A stretch of DNA of 23,714 bases from positions 1 through 23,714 of the forward strand of contig CAZGDR010000030.1 of assembly GCA_964524755.1 (NCBI GenBank), read 5' to 3'. Shown here one piece after another: positions 1-7,314 of this stretch; the first letter of the stretch is position 1; each line of letters starts with the position of its first letter. Made by a program: the position numbers and the translations under genes. The notes beneath the pieces were generated by a model. The model made no database searches, had not been told where the DNA came from, and worked only from the letters and a program-made list of their open reading frames with translations. Source of the DNA: JAQVOO01 sp964524755 (lineage in GTDB: Bacteria; Spirochaetota; Spirochaetia; Sphaerochaetales; Sphaerochaetaceae).

Positions 1-568
1 CAAGCTTAATTTCTTTTGGATTTTGATTGTTGATATCTCTGAAAACTATAGAAGTGGGTACAACATTTTTAGGAACATTAAATCTTAAGGAGTATGTAAG
101 CGTTCTTCTTTGATTAACACCAAGAAGATTTCTATAATTTGAAAAGACACTGTGAGCCCTCACATTCTCATAGTACCCTTTAATTTCTGTGCCATCAGAA
201 AGTTTAAGGGTAGGACTGGGGTAAGCTCTATCAAATCTTATTGTTGCTGTGTCATAATTTTTTTCAAGTTCAAGTAGATAAAACTCTCCTGTAGTATAAG
301 TTCCTCGAACATAATTACCCAAAGCAATCAAGGCCCCTTTATCCCAGTTCACTCCCATAAAATTGAGGTTATTTCCACTATTAATCTTGAAGCCCGTGGG
401 AACATCATAAGTTTTTTCTACGAAGTTTTCATAAGTCTTATCATCTTCATTTATTATGATAATAGTTCCATCAATTTTTTTAGCTAAGGAAGATTTTGCC
501 ATCAAAGGTGAAAGACTAAGCAAAACCATTAAAATAATAATCAGAAAAGTTTTCTTATTCTTATTCAT
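1..568 (-). CDS. Secreted protein of unknown function (3' end outside the window)
   Basis: An uninterrupted reading frame of 189 codons runs from an ATG at 568 to the window edge, so only the N-terminal part is seen. A strong Shine-Dalgarno (AAGGAGGG) lies 5-6 nt before the ATG. The first 24-29 residues form a clear signal peptide: basic MNKNKK, a hydrophobic run rich in Leu/Ile (residues 8-22), and a cleavage site after LMA (24) or SLA (29). The remainder is rich in Tyr, Asn and Lys with many short beta-like segments and no motif I recognise. Codon use is strongly AT-biased compared with the central genes, which may reflect lateral acquisition or fast-evolving surface function. The protein is probably exported to the periplasm or surface; a lipobox cysteine is absent. 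I do not recognise the family. Confidence 0.75.
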   Translation of the reverse strand, partial: MNKNKKTFLIIILMVLLSLSPLMAKSSLAKKIDGTIIIINEDDKTYENFVEKTYDVPTGFKINSGNNLNFMGVNWDKGALIALGNYVRGTYTTGEFYLLELEKNYDTATIRFDRAYPSPTLKLSDGTEIKGYYENVRAHSVFSNYRNLLGVNQRRTLTYSLRFNVPKNVVPTSIVFRDINNQNPKEIKL

Positions 569-808
569 ATTTTCCCTCCTTGCTTATTTGATTATCTCAT
601 AAAATTAGCAACTACATGATACGTTAAGTCGACATTACCGCAGTTCTACCCTAGATTCACATCTTCGCACACCTCTTTATGCAACAATGACTGTAGGCAC
701 TGCATACCTCTTGAGTAGTTGCGTGCCAAGATTTTCTTTTTCTTATAGATACACTGCTTCCTGTTCACCATCTTATCCTCTGCTCACACTTCGTTTGTTT
801 AGATAGGC

Positions 809-841
809 TCGATTGGGCCGCAAATAAGCGCCCCCAATCGA
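809..841 (-). terminator. Hairpin downstream of hsp20, possible terminator
   Basis: TCGATTGGG (809-817) is perfectly complementary to CCCAATCGA (833-841), and inside it CGC (819-821) can pair with GCG (828-830) around an AAATAA loop. It lies about 30 nt past the hsp20 stop. No U-tract follows on the minus strand, so it may be a factor-dependent terminator or an RNA-stabilising 3' hairpin. The rest of 569-871 holds no ORF or other feature I can support. Confidence 0.4.
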
Positions 842-871
842 TCGGATGCATCGCATGTGTTTTAGGATATA

Positions 872-1312
872 TTACTTAACCTTTACTTCAATTTTTTTGC
901 GTTGCTTGTCAGGCCTTTTCGGCATTGTAATTGTTAAAATTCCATTTGTAAATTCGCCCTTGACATTATCTTCATCAATGTCATCTGGCAACGAAAAACT
1001 TCTCTCAAAATCTGTGTGATACCGTTCGCGAACTAGATAGTTTCTTTCGTCCTGCGAATCAGTCTCCGCATCCCCTGCTTCAATTATTGAGGAAATTTTG
1101 AGTACACGCTTGTCAATATTGACATCTACGTCCTTCTCATTGTAACCAGAAAGCTCGGCGGCGATATAGTAGTTTTTCTCGTCCTCCCAAATATCCACCT
1201 TGGGAAATCTAGTTGTTGAGAATCCCCAATCATTCAACAGTGTATTAAACAGGGAATCAAACTCACGAGAAACACTTATCGGGTTCGAATTTCTGTTCAT
1301 TAAGTAGTTCAT
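872..1312 (-). CDS. hsp20: Small heat shock protein, Hsp20/alpha-crystallin family
   Basis: A 146-residue ATP-independent holdase chaperone that binds unfolding proteins and passes them to DnaK/ClpB. The alpha-crystallin domain occupies about residues 35-140: it starts at FPKVDIWEDEKNYYIAAELSG, continues through VDVNIDKRVLKIS and ends with the family hallmark GEFTNGILTITMPK (A-x-x-x-G-x-L variant). A short basic tail KKIEVKVK follows, containing an I-x-V-like C-terminal anchor. I chose the ATG at 1312 (MNYLMNRN) because GGAGG stands 7 nt upstream; the ATG at 1345 would add 11 residues and has no ribosome site. The gene stands alone. A sigma-54-type promoter lies about 70 nt upstream and no CIRCE element was found. 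Confidence 0.93.
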   Translation of the reverse strand: MNYLMNRNSNPISVSREFDSLFNTLLNDWGFSTTRFPKVDIWEDEKNYYIAAELSGYNEKDVDVNIDKRVLKISSIIEAGDAETDSQDERNYLVRERYHTDFERSFSLPDDIDEDNVKGEFTNGILTITMPKRPDKQRKKIEVKVK

Positions 1313-1379
1313 GATTACACCTCCATAATTTTTATGATCTTTCATTCGCTTCCGTTTTTATGACGGACATCTACTTACA

Positions 1380-1395
1380 TGCAACAATCATGCCA
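1380..1395 (-). promoter_or_regulatory. Sigma-54 (-24/-12) promoter candidate for hsp20
   Basis: Read on the minus strand the site is TGGCATGATTGTTGCA. The consensus is TGGCACG-N4-TTGC(A/T). The GG and GC dinucleotides are exactly 12 nt apart as sigma-54 requires, and only one consensus base differs. The predicted start is near 1369, giving a 5' leader of about 57 nt to the hsp20 ATG at 1312. No enhancer-binding site was identified upstream. Sigma-54 control of a small heat shock gene has been reported in E. coli (ibpB). Confidence 0.55.
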
Positions 1396-1922
1396 ACTTT
1401 AAAAGAACACTAAAACAATTATTATTTCATTATTCTATAACCTTTTAAAGTCTATTAAAAGCCCGTTTACAAGATCTCTACCTAAGGTATTGTCCATAAA
1501 AAGTAGCAAAAATACTTAGTTTTTACATAAGATCGTGGGCAGTGTGTGTATTTTTTTCCCACCTTGAACTTGCCCCTTGTAGACGATGTTACAATTTTTC
1601 CCATTACTATTTCTTCAATGTATTGAAAACACATTTTAATAGAAATCTGCACATTACTTTTTCAAGGTAGAATACATACAAATCACATACGTACAATGGT
1701 AGGCGGTATTAACCACAAACTCATCAAGCATCCGTTGTTTTTATTTCCTCGTTGCCCTTCGCTAGCAAGTAGCTACTTGGTCGTCAGTACCGGTCATTCT
1801 CGTCTACTCATCTCCATAGTACCCATCTCTTTTCCTCTGGGATAAGCATACACGGGTAACATTTTTATTATGAGGCATCCTTTCTTCGGGTAGAGATAAA
1901 TTATGGAATCATATCGTGGTAT
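1396..1922. other. Gene-free stretch with one 14-bp palindrome
   Basis: About 530 bases without a convincing ORF on either strand and without a tRNA-like fold. The plus strand is pyrimidine-rich from about 1730 to 1860. The only sharp structure is a perfect 14-bp palindrome CAAGTAGCTACTTG at 1766-1779, which could be an operator for a dimeric regulator but is too far (about 200 nt) from pta to assign. Confidence 0.4.
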
Positions 1923-1950
1923 TTAACTGTCTGTCGCATTGTGGTATTCT
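1923..1950 (+). promoter_or_regulatory. Extended -10 promoter for pta
   Basis: TTAACT (1923-1928) and TATTCT (1945-1950) are separated by 16 nt, and the -10 is preceded by TGG, giving an extended -10 (TGnTATTCT). The predicted start is near 1957, leaving a leader of about 27 nt that contains the Shine-Dalgarno. The octamer GTGGTATT occurs at 1916-1923 and again at 1941-1948, exactly 25 nt apart, so the second copy overlaps the -10. A regulator binding this pair could act here, but that is inference. Confidence 0.45.
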
Positions 1951-1983
1951 AAAGGAGAAAACATTATCCAACAGGAGATTTAG

Positions 1984-2982
1984 ATGACATTTGCAGAAAC
2001 CATGAAAAAAAAGGCAGTTGAACTACAAAAAACCCTCGTATTACCCGAAGGTACAGAACCACGTACCGTAGCCGCTGCCCGCCGTATTATCGATGAGAAG
2101 TTAGCTTCAAAGGTGACCTTACTAGGGACTCAGGCAGCAGTCGAAGAGACGGCTAAAAAGAATGATATTTCATTAGAAGGTATTACTGTGATCGACCCAG
2201 CCACTTCGCCCCTACGCCAAAAGTATGCCGATGAATACTATGCCTTACGAAAACATAAAGGCATGACTGAAGAAGAGGCCTATGCTGGAATTGCAGACCA
2301 ATTGCGTTACGGGGCCATGATGGTGAGATATAAAGAGGCCGATGCAATGGTTGCTGGTGCAGAAAACACTACGGGAAAAGTTTTAGTAGCCTCTTTTCAT
2401 ATTATTAAAACTAAACCAGGTATTAAAAGTGCTTCATCCTGCTTCGTCATGGCTACCGATAAGAAAGATTTAGGTGCTAACGGCTCTTTTATCTTTAGCG
2501 ATTGTGCCACCATCCCCGAGCCTACAGCTGAACAATTAGCTGAGATTGCTGAAGAATCAGCCGAGTCGTGTAAAGTCTATCTTGGTACTAAGCCGATTGT
2601 CGCCTTACTCTCTTATTCAACTAAAGGTTCTGCTAAAGGCCCCCTAGTCGATAAAGTCGCCTTGGCGGTGAAACTATTGCAAGAAAAACGTCCTGATATC
2701 TTAGTCGATGGAGAGTTGCAACTAGATGCCGCTATCATCGATTCAGTCGCACACAGTAAAGCTCCCGCCTCGCCTGTAGCTGGAAAAGCCAATGTCTTGG
2801 TCTTCCCTGATCTCCAAGCCGGAAATATTGGCTATAAACTAGTCCAGCGTTTGGCTGGAGCTGAAGCCTATGGTCCTATTTTACAAGGATTTGCCAGACC
2901 GGTAAGTGACTTATCACGTGGTTGTAGTATTGAAGATATTGTCGTAACTAGCGCCATCACTCTGGCTCAGGCCGCCCAATAA
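1984..2982 (+). CDS. pta: Phosphate acetyltransferase
   Basis: Interconverts acetyl-CoA plus phosphate and acetyl phosphate plus CoA (EC 2.3.1.8), the step before acetate kinase in fermentative ATP production; cytoplasmic. The 332 residues match the short catalytic-only Pta form (about 325-335 residues, no DRTGG/regulatory N-terminus). The family start TLVLPEGTEPRTVAAARRI is present, followed by the block ADAMVAGAENTTGKVLVASF, the conserved SSCFVMATDKKDLG region and the C-terminal block VFPDLQAGNIGYKLVQRLAGAEAYGPILQGF. AGGAG stands 6 nt before the ATG. The gene is monocistronic, with its own promoter upstream and an intrinsic terminator 12 nt past the stop. No ackA is in the window. Confidence 0.96.
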   Translation: MTFAETMKKKAVELQKTLVLPEGTEPRTVAAARRIIDEKLASKVTLLGTQAAVEETAKKNDISLEGITVIDPATSPLRQKYADEYYALRKHKGMTEEEAYAGIADQLRYGAMMVRYKEADAMVAGAENTTGKVLVASFHIIKTKPGIKSASSCFVMATDKKDLGANGSFIFSDCATIPEPTAEQLAEIAEESAESCKVYLGTKPIVALLSYSTKGSAKGPLVDKVALAVKLLQEKRPDILVDGELQLDAAIIDSVAHSKAPASPVAGKANVLVFPDLQAGNIGYKLVQRLAGAEAYGPILQGFARPVSDLSRGCSIEDIVVTSAITLAQAAQ

Positions 2983-2993
2983 GCAATTCATAG

Positions 2994-3027
2994 CAGCAGG
3001 CTGATATACATGGCCTGCTGTATTTTT
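2994..3027 (+). terminator. Rho-independent terminator of pta
   Basis: CAGCAGGC (2994-3001) pairs with GCCTGCTG (3013-3020) around an 11-nt loop whose first and last bases can extend the stem by wobble. It is followed by TATTTTTA, a short U-tract. The stem is GC-rich, and its place just after the pta stop makes this the clearest intrinsic terminator in the window. Confidence 0.85.
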
Positions 3028-3134
3028 ATGCGTTTTAAGTGCATATCCTGAGTTAATTAGGAGTTTTTACTTGTATTTACCAGTTGGCTCCCCTACAATG
3101 ACCTTCATATGCAACACAGTGACAGGTACTATAA

Positions 3135-5027
3135 GTGAACGTATTATTAGAAGGCGATTTAGTGACATTTTTTGTCACGGTTATTATTTTAATCGATACG
3201 TTTAAACAACGTGTTCTTGAGGAAACCTTAAAAGATACTCTGTTTAGACACTTTAGCGTAGCTGGTTTTATTACCATTATATTCGGAACAGTACGTGCCG
3301 CTGCTACTATGATCTTGTCCAATCTGTCACCCTCTATTATACGTCTATTCACCAATTTTCAGTGTATTGCCCTTTTAGCGACCCTTTACCTCTGGTTAAT
3401 ATTTGCCTTAGAGAACACCTATGAAGAACACGTCATCGTTAAAATACTAGGGAAATATACCAAAATGATCCTTGGTGTTTTTATCTTCATTGCTCTTCTA
3501 GAGGTTATTGAGAACGTAGCAATCCCACTAGAGGCAAAGAACTTTACCTTAGCTATTCTCACAGGTCTCTGGTTGTGTGGTGTTTTGGCAATCGTGTTAT
3601 CAAGTTGGAAGATCATTACCCCTCCAACCAAACGAACCTTAACTATCATTCCCTTGATCCTCACTGCAGCCATCTTTGCCTTTCTTACTACTGGTAACCA
3701 TCTATTCATCAATACCGCCATTAGTGTAGCTATGATTTCTACCTATCTCATCATTATGAATCGGCGATTTTCAATTGATCCATTGACTGATACCATGACC
3801 CGTAGTGCTTTTATTCGTACCATTGCAAGACACTTACCTAGTTTTTCACAGGGTGCAGTCATAGTGGCCGATATTGAGAACTTCAAATATTTTAATCAGA
3901 AATTTGGGCAGCAAAATGGTGATCGATTATTACGGAAAATTGGAAAATTCTTTACCTTTGCAGCCCAAGATAATAGTGTCTACCGCTATGGAGGAGATCA
4001 GTTTGCCCTCATCCTCCATCGAGTTGACACAATAGCCCTCGCGGACATTCTAAAAGTTATCTCCCAGCGCTTCGAAGCCGCTTGGGAAATTGGGGATGCC
4101 AGTGCGAAGACCAATATACGGTTAGCAATCGTCAATTTTTCACATAACTTTAAACATGCGGAAGAGATGATACACGCTATCGATTTGACCCTTGCTAAGG
4201 CTAAAACCGGTAGTCCTACAGAGATCGCCTATTATAGTACTGCTCTCAGTACTAAACATAAACGCCAACATGATGTTGAATCTGCCGTGCGCTATGCAAT
4301 CGAACATAAAACTCTTAAGGTGGTGTACCAACCTATTTTTGAAACGGATACCCTTAATATCTATTCCGCTGAAGCCTTAGCCCGTCTTGATGACCCTTAC
4401 CTTGGTCCTATCTCTCCAGTTGAATTTATCCCCATTGCAGAAACCACTGGGTTAATCGTTGATCTCACGTATGAGGTTTTACGCCAAGTTTGTGAAGTGT
4501 GGAATCTGTTGAAAAACACCCCTACTCAGCTCCATCGTATTGCTATAAATTTATCTGCAATTAACTTCCTTGAACCCCACATGGAAGAAAGGCTATTATC
4601 TACGATACGTCGATATGGTGTTTCACCGGCCAACATCAAATTTGAACTAACAGAATCGATGATAGTACACTCCTTTGATCGGGTAAAAAGGGCAATGGAT
4701 TATATGGCAGATCAAGAAATAAGTTTTTCTTTAGATGATTATGGTAAGGGTTATTCAAACCTAGATAGCCTGATAAGCCTCCCCTTTACTACCGTGAAAT
4801 TAGACCGAAGTATTGTACAGGCCTGCCAAACAAACTTCACCTATATTGAAGCCATCGTTCTGATGCTCAATCGAATGGGGAAAAAGATCGTGGGAGAAGG
4901 AATCGAGACTGAAGAGCAATTAGCTCAATTAACCCAAGCAGGTGCCAATCGGGTACAAGGCTTCCTTTTCGCTCGACCGATGTCGAAAGAGAAGCTCATC
5001 GCTTATCTTAAAAGATCACAGGTGTAA
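3135..5027 (+). CDS. Membrane GGDEF-EAL protein, probable c-di-GMP phosphodiesterase
   Basis: 630 residues. The N-terminal 210 residues carry about six or seven hydrophobic helices (roughly 10-22, 40-60, 72-92, 108-130, 138-157, 168-186, 190-208) with no recognised sensor family. A GGDEF domain follows (about 215-340), beginning DPLTDTMTR, with its signature changed to GGDQF (286-290): the metal-binding Glu is Gln, and no RxxD inhibitory site precedes it. The EAL domain (about 385-625) looks complete: SAEALARL (E413), the NLSAINF Asn, ELTES, DDYGKGYS, KLDRS, EGIETEEQ and QGFLFARPM. The expected activity is hydrolysis of c-di-GMP to pGpG, with the GGDEF part perhaps a GTP-binding regulator. 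The start is a GTG right after an in-frame TAA with only a weak ribosome site. The MATE gene follows 4 nt after its stop. Confidence 0.9.
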   Translation: MNVLLEGDLVTFFVTVIILIDTFKQRVLEETLKDTLFRHFSVAGFITIIFGTVRAAATMILSNLSPSIIRLFTNFQCIALLATLYLWLIFALENTYEEHVIVKILGKYTKMILGVFIFIALLEVIENVAIPLEAKNFTLAILTGLWLCGVLAIVLSSWKIITPPTKRTLTIIPLILTAAIFAFLTTGNHLFINTAISVAMISTYLIIMNRRFSIDPLTDTMTRSAFIRTIARHLPSFSQGAVIVADIENFKYFNQKFGQQNGDRLLRKIGKFFTFAAQDNSVYRYGGDQFALILHRVDTIALADILKVISQRFEAAWEIGDASAKTNIRLAIVNFSHNFKHAEEMIHAIDLTLAKAKTGSPTEIAYYSTALSTKHKRQHDVESAVRYAIEHKTLKVVYQPIFETDTLNIYSAEALARLDDPYLGPISPVEFIPIAETTGLIVDLTYEVLRQVCEVWNLLKNTPTQLHRIAINLSAINFLEPHMEERLLSTIRRYGVSPANIKFELTESMIVHSFDRVKRAMDYMADQEISFSLDDYGKGYSNLDSLISLPFTTVKLDRSIVQACQTNFTYIEAIVLMLNRMGKKIVGEGIETEEQLAQLTQAGANRVQGFLFARPMSKEKLIAYLKRSQV

Positions 5028-5031
5028 CTGC

Positions 5032-6435
5032 ATGGGAACCAAAAAGAAAATTAATTTGGTCGATGCCTCTCGATCCCCTGGCAAAACCATCTGGATGCTC
5101 GCCTGGCCTGTCATTTTAGACCAAAGTTTTCAAACTATGGTCCAATATGTAGACTCGGCTATGGTGGGTTCTTTAGGAGCTGTTGCAACTGCAGCCGTCG
5201 CTGCCAACAGCGCAACGATCTGGTTGGTCAATGGGATGATGTATGCCTTCGGCGTCGCCTTCTCGGTACTTGCTGCCCGTCAAATAGGCGCTGGAGATAC
5301 TGAAGGAGTCCACCATACCGTGCGTCAAGCTTTGCTGGCAGTTCTAGGCTTCTCAGTTGTCGTTACGGCTATTATGCGTGGAATAGCTTTCGACCTACCC
5401 GTCTGGATTGGGGTTGAAGAGCAAGTCGTACCCGTCGCAGGGACCTATATGAGCTATATAGCCCTTGCCTATCCTTTCAGAATACTCTTCTCATATCTAT
5501 CTAATCTGTTACGAAGTTCCGGTGATACACGCTCACCACTTCTCAGTAATATTATTACTAACATCGTAAATATAACTGGAAATATTTTCCTTATCTTCCC
5601 CACCCGCATAGTCCATCTATTTGGCGCCGAATTTACGATGTATGGAGCCGATTTAGGTGTTGCTGGAGCTGCCATTGCCACTGCGGGCGCTACAGTCCTC
5701 AGTGCCCTCATTCTATTTGGGGTGCTCATTTTTAAAGAATCTCCCTTAAGAACCCCTTTCAGAGGGGTCTCTTGGCGAGTTGATTGGATTGTCATGCGTC
5801 AAGTTTTTAAACTGGGCACACCTTTAGCCCTGGAACGGGCCGTCCTTTCTCTGGGGCAGATTGCCCTCACTATCCTCGTTACCCGTATCGGTACCGTAGC
5901 TTTAGCAGCTCACCATCTGGCAATCACGGCTGAATCGATAACATACATGCCAGTAAGCGGTTTCTCTATCGCGGCCACAACCCTCGTCGCACAATCATTA
6001 GGAGCTCGAAAAAAGGAGTTAAGTTTAGATTTTGCTAAACGGTCTCTCCGCTGGGGTATCATGCTGATGTCAGCGACAGGTCTGCTTATGTTTATCTTTG
6101 CCAAGGAACTGATGGGATTTTTCACCCCTGATCAAGCGGTAATTGTCTTGGGCGCACGCGTGCTAAGAATTGAAGCCTTTGCCCAACCATTCTTTGCTAT
6201 GAGTATTGTGATCAGTGGTATTTTACGGGGAGCTGGAGATACAAAATGGCCTTTCATCAACTCCTTGATCGGGATGTGGATAGTCCGAATCTTACCTGCG
6301 ACCATCCTTATTTTAGTCTTCGATTTTGGTCTTGAAGCCGCTTGGAGCTGTATGGTTGCTGACTTAGTAGTCCGCGGTCTTCTCAACTATCGGCGCTATC
6401 GTAAAGGAACTTGGATCGATACCTGGGAAAAATAA
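5032..6435 (+). CDS. MATE family multidrug/toxin exporter
   Basis: A 467-residue integral membrane protein with about twelve hydrophobic segments in two MatE repeats. The first repeat contains WLAWPVILDQSFQTMVQYVDSAMVG, the usual helix-1/2 signature, and the second begins near VFKLGTPLALERAVLSLGQ with VTRIGTVALAAHHLAI. MATE proteins export cationic drugs or metabolites against Na+ or H+; the substrate cannot be read from sequence. The ATG at 5032 is used because it lies 4 nt after the GGDEF-EAL stop with AGGTG at a suitable distance. An upstream in-frame codon at 4942 would overlap the preceding gene by 86 nt. Translational coupling to the c-di-GMP gene is likely. The stop lies 3 nt from the convergent rsmA stop. 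Confidence 0.92.
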   Translation: MGTKKKINLVDASRSPGKTIWMLAWPVILDQSFQTMVQYVDSAMVGSLGAVATAAVAANSATIWLVNGMMYAFGVAFSVLAARQIGAGDTEGVHHTVRQALLAVLGFSVVVTAIMRGIAFDLPVWIGVEEQVVPVAGTYMSYIALAYPFRILFSYLSNLLRSSGDTRSPLLSNIITNIVNITGNIFLIFPTRIVHLFGAEFTMYGADLGVAGAAIATAGATVLSALILFGVLIFKESPLRTPFRGVSWRVDWIVMRQVFKLGTPLALERAVLSLGQIALTILVTRIGTVALAAHHLAITAESITYMPVSGFSIAATTLVAQSLGARKKELSLDFAKRSLRWGIMLMSATGLLMFIFAKELMGFFTPDQAVIVLGARVLRIEAFAQPFFAMSIVISGILRGAGDTKWPFINSLIGMWIVRILPATILILVFDFGLEAAWSCMVADLVVRGLLNYRRYRKGTWIDTWEK

Positions 6436-6438
6436 GAG

Positions 6439-7314
6439 TTATATCCTTAGCTCACTAAACTTCTGTGATAACAGTACTAGTTGCTCCAACGATAACTGTT
6501 CGGCCCGTTCTGATTCGGCAATAAAAGCCTGTGAGAGGGCATGCAGCACCCCCTCTTTTCCATACTGCGCTCCAGCTTTACCTTGTAAAAGATTGTTCCG
6601 TACCGTCTTGCGTCTTTGGGTGAAAAGATCGTTCACAACTTGGAGAAACAAGGCCCGCTCACTACTGGCAACCAACGGAGCTGCTCTTTTAGTCAACTTC
6701 ACCACCGATGATTCAACCTGAGGTGGTGGAAAGAAGGCTCCCCCTTTAATAGTAAAGAGTTGTTCAACCTGGTAATCTATTTGAGCTAAGATGGAGAGAG
6801 GCGACCAGGCCTTACTTCCCTCATGGGCGCGTAGTCGATCAGCCACCTCTTTTTGGAGAGTAAACACCATAACTGGTGGTAAACATTGATTTTCAAGAAA
6901 ATGGGCAAGACAAATGGAACCTACATTGTAAGGCAGATTTCCACATATAGCATCGGGAGTTCCCTCTTTTTCAAAAACTGGAATCCACGTTTTAAGTGCG
7001 TCTCCCTCAATTAAAGTAAATTGTGGTTCCCCCGGAAAAGCATCATTACGGAGTATTCTACAAAAGCCATAATCAATCTCAAAAGCAGTCACGATAGCTC
7101 CACCCAGAAGTAATTCTTTTGTCAGGGCACCTAGTCCAGGACCTATTTCCCATAGGGTAGCCCCTTGCAGCGGCTCCATACTAGATGCAATTCTTTGGAG
7201 AATGGAGGTGGATATTAAGAAGTTTTGGCCAAATTTTTTTGACATTGCTAATCCCTCGCGCTCAAGTAGCTCAATTATCGCGAGGGGGGAATCGTAGGGA
7301 AAATCCCATATCAT
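6439..7314 (-). CDS. rsmA: 16S rRNA dimethyladenosine transferase
   Basis: Dimethylates two adjacent adenines in the 3' terminal hairpin of 16S rRNA (A1518/A1519 in E. coli numbering) using S-adenosylmethionine, a late small-subunit maturation step. The 291 residues show KKFGQNFL (26-33), the SAM loop EIGPGLGALT (56-65), the acidic residue of motif II in AFEIDYG (77-83), GDAL (104-107) and the target-base motif NLPYN (126-130), plus a C-terminal helical domain with FTQRRKTVRNNL. Erm methylases share motifs, but the GQNFL start and genome setting favour RsmA. The ATG at 7314 lies inside the end of comEC (44-nt overlap, different frame), preceded by AAGGAG 11 nt upstream. It is the last gene of the minus-strand run. 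Confidence 0.95.
   Translation of the reverse strand: MIWDFPYDSPLAIIELLEREGLAMSKKFGQNFLISTSILQRIASSMEPLQGATLWEIGPGLGALTKELLLGGAIVTAFEIDYGFCRILRNDAFPGEPQFTLIEGDALKTWIPVFEKEGTPDAICGNLPYNVGSICLAHFLENQCLPPVMVFTLQKEVADRLRAHEGSKAWSPLSILAQIDYQVEQLFTIKGGAFFPPPQVESSVVKLTKRAAPLVASSERALFLQVVNDLFTQRRKTVRNNLLQGKAGAQYGKEGVLHALSQAFIAESERAEQLSLEQLVLLSQKFSELRI

Noticed and set aside
661..725. A second sigma-54-like site: ATGCAACAAT at 679-688 repeats the -12 half of the hsp20 promoter
   Set aside because: On the minus strand the GG expected 12 nt upstream of the GC is absent (AC instead), and TTGGCACGCAAC nearby lacks the -12 GC. Only the decamer is shared.
1300..1450. CIRCE element (HrcA operator) upstream of hsp20
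   Set aside because: No TTAGCACTC-N9-GAGTGCTAA or close variant is present.
3077..3355. A 92-codon minus-strand frame opposite the start of the GGDEF-EAL gene
   Set aside because: It is a shadow of the real plus-strand frame: no ribosome site, no recognisable protein, and it overlaps the coding region.
4942..5031. An N-terminal extension of the MATE protein by 30 residues
   Set aside because: It would overlap the conserved end of the EAL domain, is Cys/Arg/Ser-rich and unlike MATE N-termini. ATG 5032 fits better.
6470..6500. Hairpin AACAGT/ACTGTT with inner GTTG/CAAC in the end of rsmA, considered as a terminator for the MATE gene
   Set aside because: The stem has a 4x4 internal loop and no U-tract. 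It is too weak to call.
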